A stretch of DNA of 64,000 nt from assembly GCA_017307735.1 (NCBI GenBank), contig JAFKGR010000014.1, forward strand, positions 1 to 64,000, given 5' to 3'. Positions 46,605 through 56,172 of the stretch are shown one piece after another. The notes beneath the pieces are model-generated. The model was not told where the DNA came from, did no database searches, and worked only from the letters and a program-made list of their open reading frames with translations. Every line of letters begins with the position of its first letter. Position 1 is the first letter of the stretch. Made by a program: the position numbers and the translations under genes. The stretch is from Chitinophagaceae bacterium (lineage in GTDB: Bacteria; Bacteroidota; Bacteroidia; Chitinophagales; Chitinophagaceae).

Positions 46605-48074
46605 TTAATCATTGTTATTCTTCGTTTGTTCTTTAACGTTATATTTCCCGGATTTATAACCTGCAACCGTCAAATAGTAAACAGGAATACCGGCAACAAC
46701 AATACCCAATCCCCACAAAGTATAAAGAGGTTTAAAGAAAACGAGAAACACACAAAAAACGGTTCCCATAATAATGTAGATAAGTGGAATCACAGGATAT
46801 CCGAATGCCCTGTAAGGCCTTTCTGCATCCGGCCGTTTTATCCTGAGAATAAAGATTCCGATAATAGTAAGCACATAAAAAATAACAACTACAAAAGCTA
46901 TCATATCTAATAAATCATTGTAGCCGCCACTGAGGCAAAGAACGGAGGCCACAACAGCCTGTGCCCACAATGCCCATTCGGGAACCGCATTTCTATTGAG
47001 CTTCGCCGCCCTTTTAAAAAATAATCCGTCATTGGCCATTGTATAATAAACCCGCGCACCGGCAAGAATTAATCCGTTGTTGCATCCGAAAGTGGAAATC
47101 ATTATCATGACAGCTATCACAATAGCCCCTGCATCACCGAAAATTCTGTTTGAAGCTGCCACCGCCACCCTGTCTCCTCCCGGGAACGCGATTTCCTGAA
47201 GTGGCAACACATTTATGTACATAAGGTTGGTCAGAACATACGTAGTGCAGACTATAAAAGTTCCAAGAAATAAAGCCAGCCCAATATTTCTCTTAGGGTT
47301 TTTTATTTCACTCGCAATAAAAGTTACATTATTCCATGCATCGCTGCTGAACAAAGAACCTACCATAGAAGCAGCCACGGCACCAATGAGCACTGAGCCG
47401 GAAATCGGGAACCAGTTTCCACCCTTCATAAATTCCCCTCCTGCTTTTTCTAATTGAGTCGGATGAAAACCAGTGGTCCAGTTGGTCGACCAGAAACTAT
47501 CTTTCACAAATAAAAAACCAACAACGATCAATCCGAATAAAGAGAAAAGTTTTACAGACGTAAATATGGTTTGCAGGGTTTTTCCTTCTTTGATTCCTTT
47601 CGTATTGGTATAGGTGAGAAACATAATCATGGCCATTGCCAAAATTTGTGCAGCGGAAATATGCAATCCGAAAATATCTGCTACCATGCGATCTTCTCCG
47701 ACAGCAGGAATCAGATATGCGGTAAAACGACTAAAAGCAACGCCGACAGCCGCAATTGTCGCCGTTTGAATTACCATAAACGAACTCCATCCGTAAAGAA
47801 AGCCGGCGAGCGGGTTGTAGGCTTCCCTGAGAAAAACGTACTGGCCTCCTGCACGCGGAAACATACCACTCATTTCCCCATAACTCACCGCCGCAATTAC
47901 CGTCATAAATCCGGTGATTACCCAAACCAATACCAGCCATCCCGCACTTCCCACATGTCTGAGGATGTCTGTACTTACAATAAAAATTCCGGAACCGATC
48001 ATTGAGCCCGCCACAATCATGGTGGCATCTGTTAGGGAGAGAGAAGACTTGAACGCAGTCACTTTTTCACTCAT
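46605..48074 (-). CDS. APC-family amino acid permease
   Basis: 489 residues with twelve predicted membrane helices. ATMIVAGSMIGSGIFIVSTDILR is the substrate-binding first helix of APC transporters, and FSSDAWNNVTFIASEIKNPKRNI the sixth-helix region. A charged loop follows the tenth helix (PYRAFGYPVIP). It takes up an amino acid, perhaps by exchange (LAT-like); the solute is unknown. It is a single gene on the minus strand. Confidence 0.93.
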   Translation of the reverse strand: MSEKVTAFKSSLSLTDATMIVAGSMIGSGIFIVSTDILRHVGSAGWLVLVWVITGFMTVIAAVSYGEMSGMFPRAGGQYVFLREAYNPLAGFLYGWSSFMVIQTATIAAVGVAFSRFTAYLIPAVGEDRMVADIFGLHISAAQILAMAMIMFLTYTNTKGIKEGKTLQTIFTSVKLFSLFGLIVVGFLFVKDSFWSTNWTTGFHPTQLEKAGGEFMKGGNWFPISGSVLIGAVAASMVGSLFSSDAWNNVTFIASEIKNPKRNIGLALFLGTFIVCTTYVLTNLMYINVLPLQEIAFPGGDRVAVAASNRIFGDAGAIVIAVMIMISTFGCNNGLILAGARVYYTMANDGLFFKRAAKLNRNAVPEWALWAQAVVASVLCLSGGYNDLLDMIAFVVVIFYVLTIIGIFILRIKRPDAERPYRAFGYPVIPLIYIIMGTVFCVFLVFFKPLYTLWGLGIVVAGIPVYYLTVAGYKSGKYNVKEQTKNNND

Positions 48075-48347
48075 ACAATTTTATTGGATTGGCTATGGTT
48101 TAGAGGCGGAAAAATAATTCAATTATTTATAAAACATTCTGGTTTTTGTTAAGAATGGTTTTTCAGACTAATTCAATGGATAGTAAAACATCCGGCTTTA
48201 TTTATAAAATGTTTGTTATAGTCAACCTGTTTTGGTATAACTCAATATTTTTTCAAAAAATTAAAAACCAATTTTACCGTAAATTATAAAACAGATTTCA
48301 ATTCGGTTTTAAAAAGAAAAATAGCCTTAAACTGCCACCCGGATTGG
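48075..48347. other. Gap between permease and OmpH-like gene
   Basis: 273 bases, AT-rich, no gene or structure recognised. Confidence 0.4.
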
Positions 48348-48947
48348 TTATTTGGTTTCTTTTTTGAACTCAGCATTGAGGCCATCAACTACCTGGGTAG
48401 TTATATTCAATGCAGAATCTTTGAAAAACATAAACCCCGGTTCGTAAGAAAAGATATAGGAATATTTATGGTCTTTATTAAAGTCTTTCAGAAAAGATTC
48501 AATCCTCGAAATAATCTGTTCCTTCATTTTTGAATTATAATCAAATAATTCATTGTCCAGGTTTTGTTTGCGCACCTGGAAATCCTGTTGCATTTTGTTG
48601 ATCTCGTTCATGGCCATTTCCTGTTGCTGAGGAGTCATTGTGGTTGACTTCTGTTGCAATTCTGAAGCTCTTGCCTGAAACTTCTTTTGCAATGCCATAA
48701 TTTCATTGTTGGCGCTGTTTGTCTTCTTGTCGACATCGGCTTTTATTTTCTGGTAAAAATCATATTTGCTCTGTAGTGAATCAAGATCGATGTAGGCAAT
48801 TTCAGTACTGCCACCGGGAACAACTGCCGTTTGATTCGAAACAGGGGGAGCAGATACCGGAGAACTTTTGGCAGAGAAATGCAAATAATACAGATAACCA
48901 ACAGCGAGAATTAAAAGGATATTAATTCCAAGCAGAACATTCTTCAT
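48348..48947 (-). CDS. OmpH/Skp-family protein
   Basis: 199 residues. An N-terminal signal or anchor (VLLGINILLILAVGYLYYLHF), then IAYIDLDSLQSKYDFYQK, the Skp opening, then a coiled-coil from about 75 to 150 (NEIMALQKKFQARASELQQ) and the end LKDFNKDHKYSYIFSYEPG. Skp-like chaperones hold unfolded outer-membrane proteins in the periplasm. The uncleaved-looking helix suggests it may be membrane-tethered. It stands alone, not beside BamA as many skp genes do. Confidence 0.85.
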   Translation of the reverse strand: MKNVLLGINILLILAVGYLYYLHFSAKSSPVSAPPVSNQTAVVPGGSTEIAYIDLDSLQSKYDFYQKIKADVDKKTNSANNEIMALQKKFQARASELQQKSTTMTPQQQEMAMNEINKMQQDFQVRKQNLDNELFDYNSKMKEQIISRIESFLKDFNKDHKYSYIFSYEPGFMFFKDSALNITTQVVDGLNAEFKKETK

Positions 48948-49083
48948 AAAAGGAAATTTTGGCCGGCAAGATAATTAAAAAGATACACGCTTAAAACCTG
49001 AAACCTTTTCTAGGCATTTTCCCGCTTCCCAAAAAAATGTTGCAGAGTAAAAATATCCTATACTGAATGATATTTAATGTAAG

Positions 49084-49413
49084 CTAAATACGCGCCCATC
49101 CCAGTCTGGCAAGCCATTGCTGCGGTATTCTGAAAATGGCCGGAGATTTTGAATATCTCTCCCTTTCAAGCTGGTGGATAGGGATTGCTTTGCCTTCTAC
49201 CAATGCAAGGCGCAATTCCTTCATTAACTCATGAATTACTTCTTCGTCCGCCACTTCTGCCAGTTCGCAGGCTTTTAAAAAGTCGCGGTGCATTCCGAGG
49301 CTTTCCAAAACAGGAGGCACATCTTTGTATTCCGGATAAAGAGAGAACCTTTTTACAAAATACGTTGTTTCTCCGTTTACCTCCTTTGTGTACGCTTTGA
49401 AACTACTTTTCAT
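49084..49413 (-). CDS. Small conserved protein, unknown function
   Basis: 109 residues, soluble, mixed alpha/beta with no motif I can name (YFVKRFSLYPEYKDVPPVL, then a helical, acidic ACELAEVADEEVIHELM). Good coding bias and an ATG support a real gene. It is not linked to neighbours by overlap. Confidence 0.6.
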   Translation of the reverse strand: MKSSFKAYTKEVNGETTYFVKRFSLYPEYKDVPPVLESLGMHRDFLKACELAEVADEEVIHELMKELRLALVEGKAIPIHQLERERYSKSPAIFRIPQQWLARLGWARI

Positions 49414-49908
49414 CTTTTTGAGTTTTTAGGGTTTACAGATAATAACTACTCATTGCTGGGTGTTATCATTAAATCAAACTCAGTTATTCAAGGATATTCC
49501 GGATTTATTTCAGAGAACTATGTGGGGTATATCAAATGCAGTGCCAGTCAATCCACATAGTCAATTCCGTTGCTGAATCCGGGAATTCACTGGTGTTTCA
49601 TGGAATTAAGAATAATAAAATCAAAGGAGATTGGGGATTAGATCGTAATGGCAAAATCAAATGTAAAAATATACATTGCCCTTTTATAAAGCAAGGCCAT
49701 TAACATAAAACTTATTCACAAGAATAAAGGGTCATAAAATATTAATCTTCAACAGATAATTTAATTTCAACTTAAATATCCCCCGGAAAAGGAACAAAAA
49801 AAATACAAATAATAATAACATCAGCTTATAAAACAGAATTCATGACTATTCATTCTCTAATGTAAATTTGGCACTGTCAAAAATGAAAACCAATCCAACC
49901 TTTTAAAT
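49414..49908. other. 495-bp gap, nothing identified
   Basis: Low-complexity AT-rich stretch between divergent genes. A frame of 90 codons at 49288-49560 overlaps the preceding gene in the opposite direction and has no supporting features. No promoter box could be placed with confidence. Confidence 0.45.
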
Positions 49909-50364
49909 ATGCGGCTATTTGGATTTATCTTATTGATATCTTTTCCGGCGCTATTGCCTGAGAACACTTTTGCACAGAAAAAAACCCTGTTTAAACCTCC
50001 TGTCGTTTTCACTTCAATTGGAATCCGTACAAACGGAGACAGTGTAAAGGTTGAGGAAGGCGTGCAATTGGCGGGCTTACCATTGAAAGTAAAAGATAAG
50101 GCCGGAAATGCATATGAAATTGCCAATTACCGGTTTTTGTACCGGCAAAAGGGATACGTTGAAAATCCGGAAAATGGAAAGATTGAAGTTGTATATACCA
50201 ATGCCGCTTCCAGATTTGACCACACTCCACTGCCGAAAGTCTGGAAAGAAAACATCGCAAGGCAACTGCAAAAAGGAGAAGAATTTTCCTTCTTCGAAAT
50301 TTTGGTAAAAGACAAACAGGGAAGATTGTTTTATGCTCCCGACCTGCATTTATACATTGACTGA
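49909..50364 (+). CDS. Secreted protein, unknown function
   Basis: 151 residues with a signal peptide (FGFILLISFPALLPENTFAQ). The mature part is a small beta-rich domain (TNGDSVKVEEGVQLAGLPLKVKDKAGNAYEIANYRFLYRQKGY). I do not recognise it; a likeness to a C-terminal domain of gliding-motility proteins is only a guess. The GNAT gene starts two bases after its stop, so they are one transcript. Confidence 0.65.
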   Translation: MRLFGFILLISFPALLPENTFAQKKTLFKPPVVFTSIGIRTNGDSVKVEEGVQLAGLPLKVKDKAGNAYEIANYRFLYRQKGYVENPENGKIEVVYTNAASRFDHTPLPKVWKENIARQLQKGEEFSFFEILVKDKQGRLFYAPDLHLYID

Positions 50365-50366
50365 AT

Positions 50367-50864
50367 ATGGAAATCAGAAAAGCAACCATTGAGGATATTC
50401 CGGCCATTATAAAAATTGCACGGATAACATGGCCTGTTGCTTATAAAAATATCCTGTCTGAAGAACAACTGAAATACATGCTGGATAAATTTTACGATCC
50501 GGAAGAATTAAAAAATCAAATTGAAACAGGTCAGTATTTTATTCTTGCACTTGATGAAAACAATGTCATAGCAGGCTTCGCATCCTTTGGAAAATCCGAA
50601 GACACTCCCGGCACTTTTCATCTTCACAAACTTTATGTGCTTCCCGAATTTCAAAAATTACATGCAGGAAGAATGTTATTGGATTATGCAATTGAAGAAA
50701 CACGCAGGCTTGGCGTTCAGGAAATTAATCTAAACGTAAACCGGTTTAATAATGCACGATATTTCTATGAAAAACTCGGATTCAAAATCGTACGCACAGT
50801 TGACAATCCGATAGGAAACGGATACTTCATGAACGATTTTATTATGACTAAAAAACTCGTTTGA
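50367..50864 (+). CDS. GNAT-family N-acetyltransferase
   Basis: 165 residues. IRKATIEDIPAIIKIARIT, AGFASFGK and the acetyl-CoA loop LHKLYVLPEFQKLHAGRMLLD (a variant of QxxGxG/A) are visible, followed by LNVNRFNNARYFYEKLGFK. It acetylates an unknown amine. It directly follows the secreted protein gene and converges with the BrkB gene three bases further on. Confidence 0.9.
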   Translation: MEIRKATIEDIPAIIKIARITWPVAYKNILSEEQLKYMLDKFYDPEELKNQIETGQYFILALDENNVIAGFASFGKSEDTPGTFHLHKLYVLPEFQKLHAGRMLLDYAIEETRRLGVQEINLNVNRFNNARYFYEKLGFKIVRTVDNPIGNGYFMNDFIMTKKLV

Positions 50865-50866
50865 AA

Positions 50867-51805
50867 TTATTTTGAATTTCTTCTCTCCCGCCGGGTTTCC
50901 AAAGAATGGACACTCAGATTAACCATAAAGCCAATAAAAGCAGCCAGTGAATTCAGGTAAACCATTATCATAATTACCATCACACTTCCAATTGACCCGT
51001 ACAGAATATTATAACTTCCGAAGTTGTTTACAAAAAAACTAAATCCGACTGTAACGATAATACTCAATGCCGTGGCAACAACTGCTCCCGGACTGAATAG
51101 TCTCCATCTTTTGGTAGTGGAAGGTGCATATCTGTAAATAAAACCGAAGGAAAAAAAAATAAGCAGGCCAATAGCAATCCACCTGGCTACCAGAATCAGA
51201 GAGGTAACAGAATCGTTGTGGACACCCATCCACCTCAGAATTTTTGTTTGAAGGAAAAGAAGCAACAGCGTACCCAATAACAGCCCAAACAACATTAAAG
51301 TGAGGCCAACCGCTTTCATTCTTTGTTTGATTCCTTTGAGCGTTCGAAAACCGATATAATCCTTCCTGTTAAATGACCGCATCAGGCCCATCACACCATT
51401 GCTGGCAAAAAACAGAGAAAGGATAACAGTGAAAGACATGATCCCGATCTTGGAACCATCAATAAAACTGTCGACAAAACTGATCAGTTGCCTGTTGTAA
51501 ACCTGAGAAGGTATGATGTCGCGGATTAGCGCATGCAATTGTAACCTGATGCCCCGCTTAGAAAAGAACGGAAGGTTTGGGATAAGGGTAAAAATAAAAA
51601 GACATGTCGGAGGGAGGGACATGATAAAATTATAAGAAATAGCAGCCGCCCTTTCATAAAATCCCTGCATGTCAAAATTGTGGCGGATGAATTGCACGAT
51701 ATCGAAAACAGACTGGCCCTGAAAACCTGGTGGTTTCCACTTTCGGCTCCAGCGGTTAAAATTTTGAAACGCAGGAATATTTTTTCTTACGGTCTTTTTA
51801 TTCAA
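50867..51805 (-). CDS. YihY/BrkB-family inner-membrane protein
   Basis: 312 residues. Six hydrophobic segments follow a soluble N-terminus. FYERAAAISYNFIMSLPPTCLFIF is the YihY signature, and the later RYAPSTTKRWRLFSPGAVVAT is conserved. Function is not established; older names as RNase BN are wrong. The start is TTG at 51805, within the end of mltG (eight-base overlap), which suggests coupling. Confidence 0.85.
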   Translation of the reverse strand: MNKKTVRKNIPAFQNFNRWSRKWKPPGFQGQSVFDIVQFIRHNFDMQGFYERAAAISYNFIMSLPPTCLFIFTLIPNLPFFSKRGIRLQLHALIRDIIPSQVYNRQLISFVDSFIDGSKIGIMSFTVILSLFFASNGVMGLMRSFNRKDYIGFRTLKGIKQRMKAVGLTLMLFGLLLGTLLLLFLQTKILRWMGVHNDSVTSLILVARWIAIGLLIFFSFGFIYRYAPSTTKRWRLFSPGAVVATALSIIVTVGFSFFVNNFGSYNILYGSIGSVMVIMIMVYLNSLAAFIGFMVNLSVHSLETRRERRNSK

Positions 51806-52832
51806 TATCTGATTTCTGTTGTTGCATTTTTTCTAAACTGTCAAGTGCTTTTTGATAGGCCTTCGCATTTGTAAGGTGTTCAGCATAAGTCTCAGAAAAA
51901 TTGGAATACCCGCTAAAATCAGGCTTCGCAACAAAATACAAAAAATTTGTTTGAGGTGCGTTCAAAACTGCATCTATCGTCTTGATCGAAGGGGTACAAA
52001 TAGGTCCGGGAGGAAGCCCCGGATTCCGATAGGTATTAAATGGGGACGATACCCCCAGAAGATTGTGATAGATTCTTTTGATGGAAAAATCCTTCACTGC
52101 AAATTTGATTGTCGGATCAGCCGCCAGTGGCATTCCTTTTTTCAAACGGTTAATATAAACGCTCGCAATCTTGCCTTTGTCATTGTCTTTATTGGTTTCT
52201 TCTTCTACGATACTGGCCAACGTATAAACCTGTTCAGGAGTAAGGTTATGTTCTGACGCCAGTTTTAATCTTGCGTCATTCCAAAACTTTTCCTTCTCCC
52301 TGATAAATTTCTCAAATACTTTATTCATGCTCGCTGTCCAAAAATACGTGTAGGTATCCGGAAAAACATCTGTCAGAACCGTGTTTGTATCTACCTTAAA
52401 TTTCTTCAGCGAATCATTGTTATTCAGAAATTCCAAAGCACGCAAAGAGTCAATCTCAAGATATCGGCCTATTTTTCCGGCAAGGTCCTCTTTCGTCCGG
52501 ATCTTGGTAATTACCAAATTCACAGATTCCTGTCTTCCGGAACGCAAATTTCGTACGAGGCGGTAAATACTCATACCGTTGCCGACTTTGTACTTTCCCG
52601 GTTTTACATTTTCAGGCAGTTTGGCATAACCGGCAAGTTTATCAAAAACATAAAATGAACTGATCAGTTCATTTTTTTTCAGGCTGTCTTTTAATTGGGC
52701 AAAAGTGGCATGGGAAGGAATATACAGAAACTTGTGTTTCGGATTATTTACGGCAGGGCCGAACACCTTCCAAAGTATCAAACCCGCAGCAATGACTATT
52801 AAAATAATCAAATAACTGATTGCTCTTCTCAT
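51798..52832 (-). CDS. mltG: Endolytic murein transglycosylase
   Basis: 344 residues. One N-terminal membrane helix (ISYLIILIVIAAGLILWKVF), a LysM-like small domain (YIPSHATFAQLKDSLKKN) and the catalytic domain with LASIVEEETNKDNDKGKIASVYINRL carrying the Glu, then NTYRNPGLPPGPICTPS. It cuts nascent glycan strands at the inner membrane and sets chain length. It is in an operon with the BrkB-like gene. Confidence 0.95.
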   Translation of the reverse strand: MRRAISYLIILIVIAAGLILWKVFGPAVNNPKHKFLYIPSHATFAQLKDSLKKNELISSFYVFDKLAGYAKLPENVKPGKYKVGNGMSIYRLVRNLRSGRQESVNLVITKIRTKEDLAGKIGRYLEIDSLRALEFLNNNDSLKKFKVDTNTVLTDVFPDTYTYFWTASMNKVFEKFIREKEKFWNDARLKLASEHNLTPEQVYTLASIVEEETNKDNDKGKIASVYINRLKKGMPLAADPTIKFAVKDFSIKRIYHNLLGVSSPFNTYRNPGLPPGPICTPSIKTIDAVLNAPQTNFLYFVAKPDFSGYSNFSETYAEHLTNAKAYQKALDSLEKMQQQKSDIE

Positions 52833-52917
52833 ACAAATGAATTCTAAAATATCAAATCAAATTCAAAAGCCAAATTTTATTTTATGATGGTTTACCAGAC
52901 GGTTAAAATCACTGATA

Positions 52918-52947
52918 TTAAAAAACCCTGCAGTTTTCAAAGCAGGG
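52918..52947 (-). terminator. Intrinsic terminator after secG
   Basis: On the minus strand CCCTGC, a ten-base loop and GCAGGG are followed by TTTTT. It lies 30 bases beyond the secG stop. Confidence 0.85.
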
Positions 52948-52976
52948 TAAAGATTTATGGTCAATTAATTGAACTT

Positions 52977-53357
52977 CTATTGGGCAGGCGGCGGCAGCGG
53001 TTGAGATGGCTGGGGTGTTGTGGACTGCTGAGAGGGAGCTGCCGGCAACTGCTGGGTATTGCCCTGAGGAGCCAGAGGCTGGCCAACCGGGGCTTCCTGA
53101 AAAATCTGCTGGCTTGAATTCGGGCCCGCCGATTTTGGAATAAACAAAGTAGATGTTATACTGAGAAAAGCAATAATCCCGGCAAAAATCCAGGTTCCTT
53201 TTTCAAGTACATCATTGGTCTGGCGTACTCCCATAAACTGGTTTCCAATGCTTCCAAGAGATGAGGTGAGTCCCCCACCTTTTGGGTTCTGAATTAAAAC
53301 AATAACTCCCAATGCAATGGAAGAAATAAATATCAGTGCTCCAAAGATCCACAACAT
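52977..53357 (-). CDS. secG: Preprotein translocase subunit SecG
   Basis: 126 residues. Two membrane helices (IFISSIALGVIVLIQ and FAGIIAFLSITSTLFI) around the SecG loop NPKGGGLTSSLGS are characteristic. The long Gln- and Pro-rich C-terminal tail (about 40 residues) is typical of Bacteroidota SecG. It is the small accessory subunit of the SecYEG channel. It is the last gene in the operon after the LptE-like and TPR-like genes. Confidence 0.95.
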   Translation of the reverse strand: MLWIFGALIFISSIALGVIVLIQNPKGGGLTSSLGSIGNQFMGVRQTNDVLEKGTWIFAGIIAFLSITSTLFIPKSAGPNSSQQIFQEAPVGQPLAPQGNTQQLPAAPSQQSTTPQPSQPLPPPAQ

Positions 53358-53360
53358 ATA

Positions 53361-54374
53361 TTAATCGTTTATAAGGCTTTCAATTTTGGCGGCAAAGTAC
53401 GCACTTTTGGACGGATTCATCAAACTTAATTTCCTGTATATTTCAACCGCTTTATCCTTTCTGTTTTGTTTAACAAGAACCTCAGCCATGGCTTCTGTAA
53501 GAATGCCTTCCTCTCTGTTGCTTACCTCTGATTCATTTCTGATGATCCGCTCCACGGCCTCATCCTGTTCAGGTAATTTTCCATGCAATCTCTTCATGCT
53601 TTTTAACCAGCCGGTGAAACTTTTGACCTGTTGAGCCAACTTATCTTCTTTGAAATCATCTTCATTCATTTTAATTCCCTGAGATGCAAAATAATCTACC
53701 GTATGCAAGGGTTCAAAGGGCAATGAAACTTCCTTCTCCTTTTTTATATCTACTTCATTTTCCGGATTGACAAATTCTTCAGATGGTTCTTCTATTTCTT
53801 CCTTTTCAATTTCTTTAACCGGAGCTGGTTGGTTTTCATCCTGCTGCTCTGTTTCTTCCTCAGAACTTAAAGATGAAAGTGTAATATTTTCAGTAATCAT
53901 TTTTTCATCAGCAGAAACTGAGGCCTGTGTAGATTCCAAAACGGGAGGATGCTCTTCTTCAGCAATCTCATTGATTTCAGGTTTCGCAGGCTTTTCTTCC
54001 TCTTTTGAATCCTGATCCGTAATATTTTCTTCCTGACTTATTTCAGGAATCGAATCGGACAAAGGTTCTTTTTCTGAAACCGGTTCCTCATCGGCTATTT
54101 CCTTTTCAACAATTTCTTTTAAAGAATCATCAACCTCTCCTCCTCTTTCTAAATAAGTCAATACAAATTCGTACCATGGGAAGTTTCCAGTATAAAAAGC
54201 AAGTTGTTGTTTCAGATTTTCTGCATCAGGATGATTTTCCTGTATTTTCTTTTTAAGAAGTAATAATCTGGCGAGGCTGCTGGCGGGCGCATTTTGGACT
54301 ATTTCCTCAATGTCTCCATCTTTTTCTGAAAGGGATTTCAGCAATTCTTCTATGTCGCTTGATGTCGCTTTCAT
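53361..54374 (-). CDS. Acidic Bacteroidota protein with TPR-like end, unknown function
   Basis: 337 residues. A compact N-terminal region to 85 (LLKSLSEKDGDIEEIVQNAP), a long Glu-rich disordered middle, and a helical end from 255 (AMAEVLVKQNRKDKAVEIYRKLSLMNPSKSAYFA) resembling one TPR repeat. The gap to secG is three bases and to lptE 11, so it belongs to the envelope operon. Function unknown; a scaffold is a guess. Confidence 0.75.
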   Translation of the reverse strand: MKATSSDIEELLKSLSEKDGDIEEIVQNAPASSLARLLLLKKKIQENHPDAENLKQQLAFYTGNFPWYEFVLTYLERGGEVDDSLKEIVEKEIADEEPVSEKEPLSDSIPEISQEENITDQDSKEEEKPAKPEINEIAEEEHPPVLESTQASVSADEKMITENITLSSLSSEEETEQQDENQPAPVKEIEKEEIEEPSEEFVNPENEVDIKKEKEVSLPFEPLHTVDYFASQGIKMNEDDFKEDKLAQQVKSFTGWLKSMKRLHGKLPEQDEAVERIIRNESEVSNREEGILTEAMAEVLVKQNRKDKAVEIYRKLSLMNPSKSAYFAAKIESLIND

Positions 54375-54385
54375 TATAAACCCAA

Positions 54386-54910
54386 TTACCAGTTAGAAAA
54401 TATTCTGTTAAAGATAGCATCCGAAACGTTCTTGACGATCTTATCCCCCAATTGTTGTTCTGCCTGCTGCAGAGTCAGATCAGCATTGAAATCGTAATTA
54501 CTTGTAAGATCTGCTTCAAAATTTTTCTTTGCATCCTGGGAATCCTTAAAATCCAGATGGAAGGTCACATTCAACCGGTTGGTACCTGCCTGTTGGTTGG
54601 CCACACCACTGGTGGTCACCGAATAATCAGAAACATAACCACTGATATCATAATCACCCATTTCACCGGTAACTTCTCTTAACCTGGTCAGGCTAATCAC
54701 TTTCTGCCTCATCTGCTCGGTCAGTTGTGGGGCAAATTGCGGATTTACATATCTGGCCCTGTTATCAAATGCATTCAGACTGAAAGTTTTTATTTCAGGC
54801 GGGATGGGAGATACATCTTTGAAACTGTATTTGCAGGTAGCAAATACCATCGTGGAAAATACCACTAAAATGACCGGATAAAAGAGAAACTTATTTTTCA
54901 AAGTATTCAT
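54386..54910 (-). CDS. LptE-family LPS-assembly lipoprotein
   Basis: 174 residues. Signal peptide with Cys at FATCKYSF (likely lipidated), then DVSPIPPEIKTFSLNAFDNRARYVNPQFAPQLTEQMRQ, the LptE-like core of Bacteroidota, and a C-terminal amphipathic helix. It would plug the LptD barrel that exports lipopolysaccharide. The assignment rests on operon context and the PPEIKT...LTE.MR pattern. Confidence 0.8.
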   Translation of the reverse strand: MNTLKNKFLFYPVILVVFSTMVFATCKYSFKDVSPIPPEIKTFSLNAFDNRARYVNPQFAPQLTEQMRQKVISLTRLREVTGEMGDYDISGYVSDYSVTTSGVANQQAGTNRLNVTFHLDFKDSQDAKKNFEADLTSNYDFNADLTLQQAEQQLGDKIVKNVSDAIFNRIFSNW

Positions 54911-54921
54911 TTTAATTACGT

Positions 54922-56154
54922 CTATTCATTAATGTTATACTCCTTCAGTTTCCGGTAAAGGGTTCTCTCACTGATTCCAAGTTCACTCGAAGCCTCTCTC
55001 CTTTTTCCTTTATGTTTCCGGAGTGCTTTAACGATCAAATCCTTTTCAGCATCCATGATATTCAGGGATTCTTCCACCACTTGTGGCTCAACGATTTTAT
55101 TTTCTCCCTCATGAGTTTGAGCAGGGTTCTGAATTACGAATGGCTTGGGAGTTGTCAATACCGGTTGAGGTTCAGGATATGCAAATGCCGGTTGATTATC
55201 GAAGGCTTTCTTTCTGTCTGCGAGTTCAGGATTTTGCAATATTTCAAAAAACATTTTTTTCAAATCTGTTACATCTTTCTTTACATCAAAAAATAATTTG
55301 TAAAGAATCTCCCTTTCATTGGCAAATTCATATCCTGAATTATTATTTGCAAGAACCGGTAAAAAGTTGGCCTTTACTTCCGGCAATAACTTTTTCAGGA
55401 TTTCAGCATTTACCTCTTGTCCCCTTGCCAACACAGAAACCTGTTCTGCTACATTTTTCAACTGTCTTACATTTCCGGGCCACGGATATTCTTCCAAAAC
55501 TTTCCAGGCATCATCGGTCAACTGCAAAGGTTCAGAACGGTAACGATCAGAAAAATCAGAAGCAAATTTTCTAAACAGCAATGCAATGTCTTCTTTTCTG
55601 TCTCTCAAAGATGGTACCCTGATGGGAACCGTATTTAATCTGTAATACAAGTCTTCACGAAATCTGCCTGTATGAATAAAATCAAGTAAGTCTTTATTAG
55701 ATGCGGCAATGATTCTGACATCTGTTTTCTGCACTTTGCTCGAACCCACCCTGATGTATTCTCCGGATTCAAGCACTCTCAAAAGCCTCGCCTGTGTGCC
55801 GAGTGGCAATTCCGCAATTTCATCCAGGAAAATCGTACCTCCGTTTACCGTTTCAAAATATCCTTTCCTGCTATCCACAGCTCCGGTAAAAGATCCTTTT
55901 TCATGTCCGAACAATTCCGAGTCAATTGTTCCCTCAGGTATGGCTCCACAGTTGACGGCTATGAACTGATTGTGTTTTCTTGAAGAGAGCGAATGGATAA
56001 TATGGGAAAAAACTTCCTTACCCACTCCGCTTTCACCGCTGATCAATACGCTCAGGTCGGTGTTGGCTACCTGAACGGCCACATCGAGCGCATAATTCAA
56101 TACCGGTGAATTTCCTATAATTCCGAATCTGTTTTTTATTGCCTGCTTATCCAT
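54922..56154 (-). CDS. Sigma-54-dependent activator with AAA+ and Fis domains, no receiver
   Basis: 410 residues. The AAA+ domain begins at once: Walker A GESGVGKE, the sigma-54 loop as GSFTGA (classic GAFTGA), Walker B GGTIFLDEIAE, and YPWPGNVRQL. A variable linker follows, then the Fis helix-turn-helix RREASSELGISERTLYRKLKEYNINE. No N-terminal sensor domain is present, so it may be controlled by partners or be always active. It lies between lptE and miaB on the same strand. Confidence 0.9.
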   Translation of the reverse strand: MDKQAIKNRFGIIGNSPVLNYALDVAVQVANTDLSVLISGESGVGKEVFSHIIHSLSSRKHNQFIAVNCGAIPEGTIDSELFGHEKGSFTGAVDSRKGYFETVNGGTIFLDEIAELPLGTQARLLRVLESGEYIRVGSSKVQKTDVRIIAASNKDLLDFIHTGRFREDLYYRLNTVPIRVPSLRDRKEDIALLFRKFASDFSDRYRSEPLQLTDDAWKVLEEYPWPGNVRQLKNVAEQVSVLARGQEVNAEILKKLLPEVKANFLPVLANNNSGYEFANEREILYKLFFDVKKDVTDLKKMFFEILQNPELADRKKAFDNQPAFAYPEPQPVLTTPKPFVIQNPAQTHEGENKIVEPQVVEESLNIMDAEKDLIVKALRKHKGKRREASSELGISERTLYRKLKEYNINE

Positions 56155-56172
56155 TTGTATTCACTTTCTTTT

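Noticed and set aside
53767..54015. Ser-rich plus-strand frame
   Set aside because: It is the antisense of the Glu-rich segment of the minus-strand operon gene.
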